Positions 1-10,735 of a DNA stretch of 64,000 nt are shown in pieces. Source of the stretch: Trichobilharzia szidati. Lineage: Eukaryota; Platyhelminthes; Trematoda; Strigeidida; Schistosomatidae. The notes below the pieces were generated by a model that ran no database searches, was not told the origin of the DNA, and saw nothing but the letters and a program-made list of their open reading frames with translations. Made by a program: the position numbers and the translations under genes. Numbering within the stretch: position 1 is the first letter of the stretch; the number at the start of each line of letters is the position of its first letter. The stretch covers positions 23,381,710 to 23,445,709 of the forward strand of contig OX235271.1 in NCBI GenBank assembly GCA_944472155.2, given 5' to 3'.

Positions 1-189
1 TATCTTTAGAGGATTAAATTAATTTCACTACTCGACAAATAGATAAAGTAGGAGAGTATATTTCTAATGTTTTGTGACAGTGGTTTAAGGAATACAGTTA
101 GAATTCAACGTGTGCATTGATGACGAGTTCCAAACCAGTGTGAAAAAGCTGCCTAAGTGCCATTCGGTTTTTAATAATTCTTTTGTTGA

Positions 190-735
190 GATGGTCAGTT
201 GGTGACGAAGTCTATCTTGAAATAAATAATAAATTGAATTTGCTTTTCAAAAGCACTTCCCTTTTTCCGTACCAACTTCTTTTGTATGCAGATTTCAGGA
301 TTGAATATACGAATCGCGATTGCTTCTGAAGTTTGAAGAAGTTTCATTCGTACTTTTTTTGCGAGATAGACTCTCACGTATTCTGTAGATAACTTTCAAG
401 TTTTGTTTGTGGATGTTAGCTTAGTGTCCTAATTCTATCAGGTGTTCTAGGATAAAGCTGTGCGGATGGGGATCTTTCTTCTCCTTTATAAAACCATGCT
501 AGTAAGTGTTCGATGATACGTTTGAATAGCAAACGCTGGGTTCAGCTGACACATACCCAACTCCACAAATTGATGATGCCGACAGTGGTAGCTTATCTTC
601 CATTTTCATGCCAATGATTGGTTTCGTAGGGAAATCTATTCGAAGTTCAGCCGCGAAGAAGGTTTTCTGTAAATGTCTGCAGTTTAAGTCAGTGAAAGTC
701 TGGAGACTATTTATGAAACAAGACACCTAGATGAT
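190..735 (-). mobile_element. Penelope-like element, broken 3' part
   Basis: Read on the minus strand, the segment from 726 to 499 gives a peptide with KTFFAAELRIDFPTKP. This parallels KTFPAATLRVTFSSRP of the better preserved copy at 32.6-33.2 kb. Further down, 346 to 267 gives EAIAIRIFNPEICIQKKLV, matching EALAICIQKPELCVQKKLV of that copy. Between them a remnant RIIEHLLAWF matches the RVREHHPAWL part of the GIY-YIG endonuclease, in another frame. The order linker, GIY-YIG, C-terminal tail is that of Penelope-like retroelements. Frameshifts make it a dead copy. Confidence 0.65.
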
Positions 736-1140
736 GTGTCCTATTTAAAATTGGACACGCTTATATAAATAATTTAACTGTTTTACTTTCTCTGATATGG
801 TGGACATACTATTATTATTATTATTATAGGTTATTTATTATCCACCTATTCACGTGCTTTCTAATCTATACATCTCTCATGTCTGTTGACATTTTCAATG
901 ATACCCAGTTTCTTCCTATCAGATCATAATTAAGTGTTACTTCTAGTGGCATACGGAAAACTGTTATTGTTATTAGTAAATTAAAGATTAAGGTAGCAAG
1001 ATATATACATTTGCACAAGGTCTGACATTATTGTATCACAATCCAAATTGCCACAATTCTTATCTGCGTATCGGGTAAAACGTACTTAGAGGAGAGGTAA
1101 GATAGGAATTAAAATAGTCTAATCAATGTGAAATTGGTCC
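736..1140. other. unannotated AT-rich intergenic stretch
   Basis: Nothing recognisable is coded here. A short (ATT)n run lies at about 811-828. No repeat shared with the rest of the window was noticed. Confidence 0.5.
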
Positions 1141-1620
1141 TTCTATATGGGTGAGAAATTTGTCCAGTGCGTCACGAAAAAGGATTTCCAACAGGTTGTT
1201 GCAGACTTTTATCAACAGCTACCCCTTTCTCTGACTCCATATTAAAGCTGAAATGGCCAGCCGGCCGGAGGAATTAGCAACAAGAAACTCTGCAGTGGAA
1301 CAAACCAACCAAGAGTCGATCGCTCATTAAATATGTAGGAGAAAATGGAGATGGGTCGATTGGGCATACATTGATGAGGCCGTCGAATAACATCGCGCAC
1401 AATGTAGGCCATAACTCGAGTGGAATCTGAATGGGAAGCGACGAGTGGGTCTTCTGTGAGAGGGTGACATGGAGGAGATCGTTTGGCGAGGAGGAGATGA
1501 GATATTATATGCAATCGTGGACCCAGATGAAGAGGACATTAGAAATTAGAAGGAATTGGAGATGTGTTGTTGAAGCCCTATGTTCCACTCGGAATCCAAC
1601 GGAATAATAATAATAATAAG
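1141..1620 (+). mobile_element. RTE-A LINE 3' fragment
   Basis: The plus strand holds the degraded C-terminal coding end and 3' end of the RTE-like LINE. It has the region coding for the conserved W-R-W-x-x motif near 1340, and the terminal motif gaagccctatgttccact followed by an (AAT)n tail at about 1605-1619. Stops and frameshifts interrupt the frame. The copy is truncated at its 5' end, as is usual for target-primed reverse transcription. Confidence 0.8.
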
Positions 1621-2174
1621 ATGTATTGAGACAAAAGAAGTTGAAAAGAAATTAAATAAGGTGATAATCAGTCATGGACACAACTACATCAACGAAATAA
1701 ATTGTGAATCAAATGAGTCGGAAGCCTCCGTTCATTAGTTTAACTTGTCTTACGAAGTGTAGATAAAATTTACTTACAGATATCAGTTAGACCGACGGTT
1801 AGCGACGCCATAAATTGCGAAACCTCGCTTAGTGTATACTAGACAGCAGTGAGCCCGAAAAAGAAGATAGATTGGACGTGAAGTTAACAACCCCACTTCA
1901 TAGGAACAACACCACTACTAATGAAAGTTAAAAAAAAAAACTTGATCTATGTCCCACTTGGAGCTCGGCTACCGATACCACTCAGATGATAGATGGATTA
2001 GCATCAAGGCTAAAAGATTAAATACTGATGTATGCAAAAGAATACTTGTGTCCTGATTTAAAAAAATATTAGAGACTATTATTGAACAAGCTATTTAGTC
2101 ACACCGAACAATTTGCATCTTCATCACAGCTAGCAAATGTTCATTATAATAGTTTTATTTCAACAAATATCCTG
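1621..2174. other. no recognised feature
   Basis: AT-rich sequence with no convincing coding frame. It shares no repeat with the rest of the window that I could see. Confidence 0.4.
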
Positions 2175-3125
2175 ATTGCAGTAGATTGGATAATGTGACA
2201 AACAGTGGGTAACGAGGAAACAGGCTTATATGGACTCACAAAAAACTTGGAGGATCTGGACTTAGCCGATGATATATGTCTGATTTCCAACAAACTGGAA
2301 GATATGCAAGCGAAAAACAACAAGTTTGCAGAAGAAGCATCAAAGATAGGACTTCAGGTGAACATAGAGAAAAGAGGTGATGAAGATTCCTGGGCAACAC
2401 CACCAACAACAACAGACAACAATCAGCATAAATGGGAGGAACCTGAAAGAAACAACCTCCTTCACCTACCTACCTACCTGGGAAGCATCGTTTCAACTAC
2501 AGGCGAACGGAACTGACGAGGACATCAAAGCGAGGATCATCGAGAAAGCAAGACAAGCTTTCACTACTCTCAAGTCTGTGTGGAGGTCAACAGCACTCAG
2601 CATGAAAAATAAGGTCCAGATTTTCAACTCCAATGTGAAGTCAGTGCTACTCACTATACGGATCAGAGACTTGACGTCGCGTCATGAGGAGCATCTCAAA
2701 CAAACTACAGACCTTCATTAACAGTTGTCTTCGCTCAATACTTCGCTCAAGATCAGATGGCCGGCCAGAAAAGATCAGCAATAGTGAGGGATCTCTGGCA
2801 ATGAGCGAACCAACCAGGAACCGATTGTGCAACAAATAGGCAGGAAGAAATGGAGATGGATTGGCTGGCCATACTCTGAGGAAACAATGCATCAAGTGAC
2901 ATCACTAGACAAGCCATTGCTCGAGCGGAACCCGAAAGGGAAGCGGCGAGTTGGTCGTCAGTGCGAAGGTGGGGTGACTTGGAGGAGGTCATGTAAAGAG
3001 GAGATGAAAACGTGTGGGCAGACGTGGAACCAGGTGAGAACGTTGGCTGAGAACCGAACACAATGGAGACGCATGGCTGAAGCCCTATGTTCCTCTAGGA
3101 ACTAAAGGAAACAATAATAATAATC
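2175..3125 (+). pseudogene. RTE-A LINE, truncated reverse transcriptase to 3' end
   Basis: This is a 5'-truncated copy of about 950 bp. From 2205 the frame reads the end of the reverse transcriptase palm with the catalytic box as LADD (2262-2273) in place of F/YADD, then ISNKLEDMQAKNNKFAEE. A 2-bp loss near 2372 shifts the frame compared with the copy at 56.4 kb, which reads DKTEVMKI there. The thumb region follows, then the R-K-W-R-W-I-G segment (about 2848) and the tail gaagccctatgttcctc with (AAT)n at 3108-3122. It cannot make a functional enzyme. Confidence 0.85.
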
Positions 3126-3184
3126 AAACTGAAGCTATCTTGGTTCACTTCTAGAGAACAAGCCAGTTTGGTTAGATAGCAGTC

Positions 3185-3500
3185 ATGGTAGATATTAAAG
3201 TTTGAGTATTACTTCTTAGAAAAAGTAATATAGGTAGGTGGAAAGAGAGAGGTTGATTACTGAATCCTGCCTGGTTCATCGAGTCTACATCCAACACGTG
3301 CATTAGGAATGACTCATCATTCATACAGGAAATATGGAAAATACGACTACCAATCAAGTTAAGCGATGACAAATAATGATGGAATTATATAAACGAAGTT
3401 AGAAAGTTGTGTGAGTAGTGGCCCTGATATGATTATGAGTGGCAATAGATTGTGATTGAAACGTCGTCATCTGTAAATATTACTGTATAACATACATATT
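3185..3500 (+). mobile_element. PLE C-terminal fragment plus terminal repeat
   Basis: The 3240-3370 region is the degraded counterpart, on the plus strand, of the minus-strand PLE tail at 10.5-10.7 kb (peptide ERLITEALFIESTTNTCNR there). It is followed at 3421-3493 by sequence (gatatgattatgagtggcaa) that also forms the arms of the foldbacks at 12.3 and 31.8 kb. The same order, coding tail then this sequence, occurs at both places. This identifies the foldback arm as PLE terminal DNA. Confidence 0.55.
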
Positions 3501-3504
3501 TGTT

Positions 3505-4345
3505 AAGCAATCGGCTCTTGGTTGGTGTTTTGTTGCTAATTCTTTCAGGTCGACCATTTGATCTTCAATTTGGAGTCAGCGAAGGGAGCAGCTGTTGTTA
3601 AAAGTCTGCAACAGCCTGTTGGAATTGCTTTTCGTGACGCACTGGCCAATTTTCTCACCCATATAGAAGCAGTGACTGACTGACTTCACATTTGTGCTGA
3701 AAATCGGAATCTTACTGCTTACGCTGAGTTTAGAAGCTTTCCAAACTGATTTCAAATTGATGAAGATGTAACTTACCTTTCCGATTTTGTCCGTGCCCAC
3801 TGGTTGTAATTGAAACGATGCTTCCCAGATAAGTGAAGGAAGTGACCTCTTTCAAATTTATTCCGTTGATAGTGATTGGTGTTCTTTATTGTTGCTATTG
3901 TTGGTCGGTTATCTTAATCACCTCTGTCTTTTCTATGTTCACTTGAAGTCCTTTCTACGCTGCTTGATTCCTCTGCCAACTTATTGATTTTCACCTGCAA
4001 CTCATTGAGTTTGTTTGACATCAATCATAAATCATCTACACAGGAAATTCAGATCTTCTAGAGTTTTCTTATCGGTAGTTCAGTGTATTCCCGTCTCCTT
4101 GCTGCCCACAGTCTGACGCATAATCCAGTCCACCACAATTAGGAATATCATTGGTGGATAGTAGGTCGGCAGTCTTGTCTTACTTCTAGCTTCACTGTGT
4201 TTTCCGTTGTAGGTCATCTGACACGTGGCAGTGTCATATAGCCAGCCGTTGAATCTGGTTGATAGACGATTTGGACTGTGCACGCCATAGTGTTGAAGTA
4301 CTTTCCAAATTAATTCTCGTTCAATGTTGTCTGTCGAAAGCCTTC
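3505..4345 (-). pseudogene. RTE-A LINE, internal reverse transcriptase fragment
   Basis: On the minus strand 4283-4080 gives a peptide with MIFLIVVDWIMRQTVG, the segment just before the catalytic box of RTE-type reverse transcriptases. The thumb follows toward 3600 (KVSYIFINLKSVWKASKLSV, then IFSTNVKSV). The 3' tail is missing at the 3505 end and the catalytic box itself is lost in a gap near 4060. Frames are broken. The copy ends about 145 bp upstream of a host exon. Confidence 0.8.
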
Positions 4346-4489
4346 TCTAATTGGATTTATTTTCATGTGTTTTTATTATTCAATAAGATTTTTTCGACCT
4401 TTTCATCAGTACAAATCTTGTGTTATTGAATTAATAATTTACTTTTGATCCCAAAAATTTTTTTTAAAATTTACCTACTTTCAAATTAG

Positions 4490-4735
4490 CCTCAGCATGA
4501 AGTAGATACAAGTGTTAACTCGTATTGTTGTACAAATAACAGCCGTTATACACAATCTTCAAATTTCTCAACGAATAAATCCACAACAAGACCATCAATT
4601 CCTCAAAGAGCTCCATCTACACGATTGACAAGTGTACCGAATTGTTCTAAACAAGAATTAGATTCACCTGTTATAGAGAATACGAAATTATTGAATGCAT
4701 TCTGTGAGAGTAATGGAACAGATCATTTAATAAAG
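4490..4735 (+). CDS. host gene, exon 1 of those seen (82 codons)
   Basis: A pyrimidine-containing acceptor (ttcaaattag) precedes an open frame of exactly 82 codons, from PQHEVDTSVNSYCC to NGTDHLIK. It is closed by the strong donor gtatgt. The exon begins and ends in phase 0. Composition is Ser/Thr/Asn-rich and low in structure-forming residues, so this part of the protein is probably disordered. No domain is recognised. It is the first of nine exons whose phases fit end to end. The upstream exon and the start codon were not found in the first 4.5 kb, so they probably lie outside the window or in a small exon I cannot see. Confidence 0.75.
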
Positions 4736-4880
4736 GTATGTATATATATTACTTATATAAGTGAATGTACTATAAGTTATCTGTTTTTATCTTTTGTGCA
4801 CTATTGGTTAAAGAAACCTTTGCAAAATTCTGTATCCAAAAAGTCAAGCAAATAGTTTAAATATTCTAATTACGATTATA

Positions 4881-5120
4881 TTATTATTATTAATTCCTTC
4901 ACGTTCACAGTGGAACATGGGGCTTCAAGCTAGCGGCTTGAAGTTTCTGTAGTAGTGTTTATTTTTACAGGATGGGTTTGCTAGCATCATGCTCAACCTT
5001 TCCTCTTTACCAGCTTTATTACTGGCTTAGCGATGTGAGGGAGGAGTTCGTCGGCCGGGACTCGAACTCCGGACCATGTGTATGGTCGGCGAGCGTCCTA
5101 ACCGCTGTGCCACCGACGCG
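4881..5120 (-). mobile_element. SINE family A (tRNA-headed), with target-site duplication
   Basis: Full element in reverse. The tRNA-like head (gcgtcggtggcacagcggtt, with an A box and a B box ggttcga-like) is at the 5121 end. The body follows, then the 3' end ..cttcaagccactagcttgaagccc-like, then (ATT)n. Imperfect 14-bp flanking repeats taattacgattata (4867-4880) and taattgcgatttta (5121-5134) look like the target-site duplication. Confidence 0.8.
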
Positions 5121-5169
5121 TAATTGCGATTTTATAGGAGGTATAAAAAATATACATTGTAAACGTAAC

Positions 5170-6030
5170 TGAACTGTACTTTTTTGATGAAGTTGTGTTC
5201 TCTGAGCTGGATGGTTTATTTGCAAAGCTTTCATTGCCTCACCACTAGGCAACATCTTCACAGCACATACTTCAATTTGTTGAAGTGGTCTTTTAGATTT
5301 CTTCACGAGTTTATTAGTCATCTCTCCTGTTGGTGGTAACCTTGATCCTCGTGATTGGTTTGTTTTCTCTGTTTTCCCAACCTCTAGGCTACATGTATTG
5401 GCATTGGTACTGATGGTTTACTCGACCTGGAGTTTAGCCTTTTTTGTGTGATATTTTCCGCTAATCCATTGGTAAATTTTGTCTATCTCGATGTGTCTAT
5501 TGATTGATGATTCACTGAAATACCAGGCGGGCTTCTAAAAATTCTCTAGCATTCTTGGTGTTTCCTCTGTTTGATATTTGAACGTTGGTTGTCCCAGTCG
5601 AATTGATATCCATGGTTGTTTACATGCTGCAGAGATATGGGGGAGTGGATGTCATCATGTCTCTTGACGATTAGTTTGTGTTCGTGGATGAAAGAATGAA
5701 GAGGGCTTCCGCTTTAGCCAATGTAGTGTTCTTCGCAGTCGTTGCAATTTATTTTGTGGACGATGTTGGTTTTAATCTTCTTTCTCTGTTGAGTCTTTTG
5801 GTTGCCAGAGAGCCAGCAGAGTGAAGTGATTTTGTTAGTTTGTGTGTGACATGAATTCCTTAGGGTTTGAAGTGTCTGAAACACCAAGAATACTAGGAAA
5901 TTTTCGGAGCCTGGTATTCCAATGAGTCGTCAATTAAGATGCACATTGATATAGATAAAATTTACCAGTCGTTAGGAAGGAAATCTCACACACAAAGGGT
6001 TAAACTTCAGGTAAAGGAAACGATTCCTTA
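5170..6030 (-). mobile_element. Penelope-like element with inverted tail
   Basis: On the minus strand, 5760-5717 codes KINCNDCEEHYIG, the GIY-YIG nuclease entry, followed by FIHEHKLIVKRHDD and the GYQFDWDNQRSN region (down to about 5560) and the terminal repeat (5400-5175). The last part, 5876-6030, is a second copy of the PLE 3' coding end on the plus strand, so the locus is a head-to-head inverted arrangement. Stops interrupt all frames. PLEs are retroelements with a reverse transcriptase fused to a GIY-YIG endonuclease; only the nuclease half is visible here. Confidence 0.75.
5215..5285 (-). ncRNA. hammerhead-like motif in PLE terminal repeat (candidate)
   Basis: Read on the minus strand this gives GAAGAUG, then a strong 6-bp hairpin (UUGCCU with AGGCAA), then AUGAAAGCUUUGC. 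The layout of core, helix II and GAAA matches a small hammerhead ribozyme. PLE terminal repeats of many animals are known to carry hammerheads. Compared with the canonical core there is an extra U before helix II, and helix III is almost absent. Six related copies occur in the window. Confidence 0.4.
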
Positions 6031-6521
6031 ACAGAGACGAAAACGTATTTGTTTAATACTTTTGTTAATTATTTTTCTTAACTTTGTTGTAACATTTTTC
6101 TACCTTTTTCTTTGCCAAATTATCTGAGATAACCGTAGATTGATTGAGTGACACATATGAAATTTGTAGTGAATGTTGGTCATATCATAATTCGAACAAG
6201 TTACTCTTAAATTTACTGTTCTGGCAATCTACTAAGGCTAGTCTAACAAATGACTTACTGTTAGACCAAATCTTTGTTTTACTTCAACCACTGAGGGTTG
6301 CATTCATCTCTAGTCTCAATAACTGATACATTGTGAATTAGGACTACCTGAATGAACTGATTACCTTTCTTGTTCGACTCATTATTCTGATGTAATTGTC
6401 TCCCTGTTTATATATTGCTTTACTGTTGTGGAAATTTGGCATCAGTTATCCTCATGTACTTTTAGTTATTTATTTATTCCTTCTCTTCTTCCCCTCCACC
6501 CGAAAACACACCTTCTGATAG
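6031..6521. other. intron sequence, nothing recognised
   Basis: AT-rich intron. The last 60 bases are pyrimidine-rich and form the acceptor region for the exon at 6522. Confidence 0.5.
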
Positions 6522-6684
6522 ACGACAGAATCCTGTAATGCAAATCCTGTTAAAACTCCTTCGGAAATATCATCAAAAGAGGAGAATGATTCAATTGAAC
6601 GTACCACTCTACCTGTACAAGATATAATACGTAAATTTGGCAGCCTCCTTGATAGTAATGCAAAAATACCAAATCAATGCTATA
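6522..6684 (+). CDS. host gene, exon 2 of those seen
   Basis: The acceptor ccttctgatag is followed by an open frame entered in phase 0: TTESCNANPVKTPSEI, then DSIERTTLPVQDIIRKFGSL and LLDSNAKIPNQCY. It is closed by the donor gtaagt after one extra base (phase 1). A second AG five bases inside could be an alternative acceptor but would change the frame. The segment VQDIIRKFGSLLD is predicted amphipathic helix by eye and is the only structured-looking part of the N-terminal half. No family is recognised. Confidence 0.75.
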
Positions 6685-6894
6685 GTAAGTTGTTTTTCTT
6701 TTTAAAAATATTTCTTTTGAACAGTTTAGCCTACCTTTATGATTATAAAATATCAATAGAACTGAGTTGTCATTTGCTTATACTTGCAGTTGTATGTTGA
6801 CTAAGTGAAACGGCCTTTTCCTCTGTATGTTCGGATGGCAACGATTATCATATATAATGTGCGATGCTAACTGCCTCTATTTCTGTAAAATATC

Positions 6895-7250
6895 ATCATA
6901 GATGTGCTAATGAACTTGACCCTGACTAACTTCAGCGACTCACGGATTGACTTGTTACCATCAGGGAATAACAGTCTCGTTGACTTGGAATATGCAGATG
7001 ATAAAGTCCTTCCTCCTAGGTGAAGACGCTGTCAAAATAGAGCAGAGTCTTGTGAACACCATGAGGAAATAGCAATCATTGGTTGTTTGGCATGCGATTC
7101 GCTCGTGATGTCAAGTGTAAGATGGTGCTACAGGACTGGACTACACGGAGTCATTTTTAGCTCAAAGATAGGCGGCAGGAGTGAAGTGATGGCTGAATAT
7201 GTTGACCACTTCACTTATCTGAGAAGTTGCATCAGCCACCCCCAGTGGGT
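6895..7250 (+). pseudogene. LINE-P reverse transcriptase fragment
   Basis: The plus strand reads the end of a non-LTR reverse transcriptase palm with the catalytic box YADD at 6991-7002, then a degraded FGMRFA..VKCKMVLQDW-like stretch (7090-7140) and an EYVDHFTYL-like stretch (7195-7222). The frame has stops. The copy is cut off at 7250 where PLE terminal sequence begins. Confidence 0.75.
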
Positions 7251-7252
7251 CG

Positions 7253-7330
7253 GTCGCAGTAAATATTACTGTATAACACTGTGAGACTCTATCAAAATAA
7301 AATTTACCCATAATGGAATTAAATTCTTCA
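7253..7330 (+). repeat. PLE terminal-repeat fragment (foldback arm sequence)
   Basis: The sequence gtaaatattactgtataaca and the following bases to cccataatgg match the outer half of the foldback arms at 12.3 and 31.8 kb. Only one orientation is present here, so it is a solo fragment and not a hairpin. Confidence 0.6.
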
Positions 7331-7854
7331 GATACTTGTAATCTCTTATCAGAAATTGTCAGCATCATTGCCTGAAATGAATCACAAATATCTGGATTTA
7401 TTGATTCTGTACAACGAATAATTTTGTATACTCTCTGTCTTCCTTATTGATTTGTTTAGTTTTCTCGTTTCGTTCTCCCCTGAAGGAAAAAAAGAATAAA
7501 AATGTTTTCTTTACTGGATGAAAAGATCTTGCTTGATTTCACAGCTTTATTTACAAATAGAATGAAATATCCAGCATACTGTGCAGATATTTCAATTAGA
7601 AATACATTCAGTAGTTCTTAGGACAGAAACGAAACAGCATACAGGAGTACAAGATCGATAACATTGTAATAAGCAAACAACTTGAATCTATTTATACATA
7701 ATAATGACAGGAAGTTCACTTGTCTTGTCTTCACTTCCTCTTTTCATCCTGTTTCAACCATTTTGATATCTTGAATCAATGGAGGTTTTTATGATTTATT
7801 TATCCTTGAATACAAGTGAAATTTTTGTTTTATACACTAAATATCAATTTTCAT
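7331..7854. other. intron sequence, nothing recognised
   Basis: AT-rich. No repeat or coding signal was recognised in this stretch. Confidence 0.4.
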
Positions 7855-8430
7855 GAGTCCCGACCGATAGCTACTACCTTGACGTGGTGGTTGGGCTTGC
7901 ACATCGCTATGACCCAACAAGCTACACTGGCTGGAACTATTGTTCCTGCAGGTCGTATCATGCCAGGAAGGTTGTTAGGATAGCGATTAGACTAAAAGCA
8001 GTTACCGGTGTAGTGTAAGAATCTTTCTTATACTATGCTGGGGGTCTGTGGGCGAAGTCGTACTGCTGGGGAACAGGGATGTAACAGCAGTGAGGTGTTT
8101 CCCTCAGATGACCAGCATGCCAGCCAGCTATGCTGTCTCTCCACTCTGCCCAGAGGGGGTTAGATAAGGTCAACCCCAAAAGTTGTACATCCCTACTTAC
8201 ACCACCTACGGTGGTCCGTAACCGGCGGTAAGTTTACTTTGACACGGAACCAAACCAAGAAACCAGTTCATACAGGCCGTGTGTGACCGGCCACCATCAA
8301 GCAGTTGTCACCTGGGCTTTGCGGTCACACAACACTAACCCTCTTTCTGTTTCAGGTACCCGAAGAATCAAGCAACTTGCACGGTGTGGGCAGCCGGGAA
8401 GTAACAACCACCCATACACTTCCAAGATTT
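7855..8430 (+). repeat. GC-richer dispersed repeat, copy 1
   Basis: This stretch is distinctly richer in G and C than its surroundings. Both ends match the copy at 62.51-62.88 kb: the left end with gaccgatagctrctac and cgtggtgg, the right end with gtgtgaccggcc and gcggtcacacaacactaacc. The middle differs, so one copy carries an internal replacement or deletion. There is no long open frame. It may be the 5' region of one of the LINEs, but nothing in the window proves that. Confidence 0.6.
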
Positions 8431-8840
8431 TCATGAGTTTGTTTGTGCGGATTTGATTCGTTTCAAATTTAATCACTAAGTGATATGAGTTAAGGAACTA
8501 TTGAAAATCATCAGGGAGTACTGGACAACTGTTTCGTCACCCCAGTTTGGGACTCTTCATCAGTATGAACCGACCGTCAGGGTTCGAGTCCACGACCTTC
8601 TGGTCACAAGGCGAGCAAGCTGATAGACCATTCCGCCACTAGGAACGACTCGATCCAATAACCGGTCACTAGTGAGCATCAGAATAATTTTCACGAGTTA
8701 GTTTGTAGGGATTTGAAGTTGCTTAGAGTTCTAGTGAGAAGTCGTGACCATTGGCGTACAGCAGGTCGGGTGTGAGGACAAACACTCTCCACGACCGATG
8801 ACAGTGGCTAGTGGCAGCCGTAAAGAGTCTCTTCGCTGAA
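8431..8840. mobile_element. hammerhead SINE, head-to-head pair
   Basis: From 8431 to about 8700 the element lies on the minus strand, with a hammerhead region (8528-8580), a B box (ggttcgag in reverse near 8583) and an A-box region near 8630. From about 8725 to 8840 the start of a second unit (gagaagtcgtgacca) lies on the plus strand. The hammerhead core reads AUGAAGA where CUGAUGA is canonical. Stem I (AUACUG with CAGUAC) is still nearly complementary. Confidence 0.7.
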
Positions 8841-8999
8841 CATCATCTCTTTTTCACATGACTCAGTGGGGATTATGAGGATACTGAATTCTATTGGCTA
8901 ACCTCTTCATAAAGTGTAGGTTATTAGATATTTCGAGTTCATATTTACACATCATCTTGTCCCCACTTACTATAACAACTCCTATATATAGTATTAAAT

Positions 9000-9128
9000 T
9001 TTATGATTATTCCCTTGCGTTCTGAGTGGAACATAGAGCGTCAACAACACATCTCCGCTTTGTTCTATTTGATGCTGTCCTCTTAAACTGAGTCCACGAT
9101 TGCCGATAACTTCTCACACGATCTTTTC
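9000..9128 (-). mobile_element. RTE-A LINE 3' end fragment
   Basis: In reverse this is the last 125 bp of RTE-A. The terminal motif (in reverse: tgagtggaacatagagcgtc) is followed by the conserved 3' coding end. The (AAT)n tail is absent. Confidence 0.65.
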
Positions 9129-9297
9129 ACAGAAAGCTTCAACTTATGCCTGGAGGAAGAATGTTGGACAATCTAGCTGAACAAGAACAGCAAAAAACTT
9201 ACACTGTTTGTCGTCAGGTGTGAATAGGAGTCCACCTTGGTACTTTGATAATTCTCTAATTTTCTTAACTACACATGCATAACTAGTGATTATTTTA

Positions 9298-9871
9298 TTA
9301 TTATTATTGTTTCCTTTAATTCCTAGAGGAACGTAGGGCTTCACCCATGCGTCTCCATTGCGTTCGGTTCTCTGCTAGAGTCTTCACCTCGCTCCAAGTC
9401 TGCACACACGTTTCCATCTCCTCTTTACATGACCTCCTCCAAGCCACCCCACCTTCGCACTGACGACCAACTCGCCGCTTCCCTTTCGGGTTCCACTCGA
9501 GCAATGGCTTGTCTAGTGATGTCACTTGATGCATTGTTTCCTCAGAGTATGGCCAGCCAATCCATCTCCATTTCTTCCTGTCTATTTGTTTCACAATCGG
9601 TTCCTGCTGAGTTGGTTCGCTCCCAGAGATCTCTGTTTCTAATCTTTTCCGGTCATCTGATCTTGAGTATTGAGCGAAGACAGCTAGCTGTTGATGAAGG
9701 TCTGTAGTTTGTTTGAGATGCTCTTTATGACGCGCAGTGCAAGTCTCTGATCCGTACAGTGAGTAGCACTGACTTCACATAGGAGTTGAAAATTCAGATC
9801 TTATTTTTTGATGCTGAGTGCTGTTGAGAGTAGTGAAAGCTTGTCTTGCTTTTCCGATTGTTGCTTTGATA
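9298..9871 (-). mobile_element. RTE-A LINE 5'-truncated insertion with 13-bp target-site duplication
   Basis: A 574-bp copy on the minus strand. It begins at 9871 within the thumb region and runs through the R-K-W-R-W-I-G segment (peptide from 9594: QIDRKKWRWIGWPYSEE) to the terminal motif and the (AAT)n tail at 9298-9310. The perfect duplication agtgattatttta occurs at 9285-9297 and 9872-9884. The insertion ends only 34 bp before a host exon acceptor, and the polypyrimidine tract was left intact. Confidence 0.9.
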
Positions 9872-9918
9872 AGTGATTATTTTACTTATAATTATTCTCC
9901 CTTTTTCTTTTAAAACAG

Positions 9919-10280
9919 CCTCTTCTTGCTCACAAAATGTAATACCATCGTTATTGACAACCACAACCACAACAATCCGATCAAACAATTCAATAAATGA
10001 CTCTTTAACCACTTGTCAAAATCACCACTTACTTCAACCGGATAATAGTAGTATGAAAACATCAGTTATGCGTAAATATAACCAGCCAACAATTGATGTT
10101 AACAATTCACAGAATATTCCCTCTATGGATAATGTAAATTCATCTACAAAATTAGGACATTTTACCAATAATGGTATGGCGACACCGACTGTTTTAGCCT
10201 CACAAACATCCACAACATCACAGGAGAACCATGCATCACTGCCATCACCATCTATAATGCAAGTGAATCAAAGCATTAAT
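9919..10280 (+). CDS. host gene, exon 3 of those seen
   Basis: The acceptor ctttttcttttaaaacag is followed by two bases that complete the codon left open by exon 2, then 120 codons, then the donor gtgagt in phase 0. The peptide runs SSCSQNVIPSLL, a run of six Thr, SNNSINDSLTTCQNHHLL and on to SLPSPSIMQVNQSIN. It is very rich in Ser, Thr, Asn and Gln, has no predicted fold, and includes candidate proline-directed sites. It is the longest exon seen and has no recognised domain. Confidence 0.85.
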
Positions 10281-10399
10281 GTGAGTTGCTTATTTTTTTT
10301 GCTCTCCTCAAGATGTGTTTTCATCTGGTTTTTATATTAGTCGAAACTAGTTGGATTAAACATTACAGTAGTCATCAAGAATTTCCAATCCTTATTAGT

Positions 10400-10735
10400 T
10401 TGCTTATTAGATATATCACACAGTGAAACAGTATTATTTACTAAATGACGTTTCGAAAAAAATTTATTGTTCATAATCATATCAAGTGTAATGACACGAC
10501 TTTGACACTTGGGTTTTATAGTTTTCTTTGTTCTCTCCTATTTGTCGTCGTCGGAGTACTAGAATTTTCCAGATATCGGGGACAGGTGGTGAATCATTCC
10601 TATTACATGTATTTGTAGTTGATTCGATAAACAAAGCTTCTGTTATCAATCTCTCCCTATACCCTGTGACATTAGATTTTAAAACTGTCATCCTATCCCA
10701 TCCTATTGTATACTTACTTACTTTGCTTCGGCTAT
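10400..10735 (-). mobile_element. PLE C-terminal fragment and terminal repeat
   Basis: On the minus strand 10763-10482 gives GYRERLITEALFIESTTNT and a following CNRND, the C-terminal tail of a PLE polyprotein (compare KERLTSEALHILTKSNAVNR at 24.1 kb). Downstream, 10520-10405 has aaaacccaagtg, gatatgattatga and cgaaacgtcat in the same order as the foldback arms. This locus therefore joins PLE coding sequence and foldback sequence. Confidence 0.6.
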
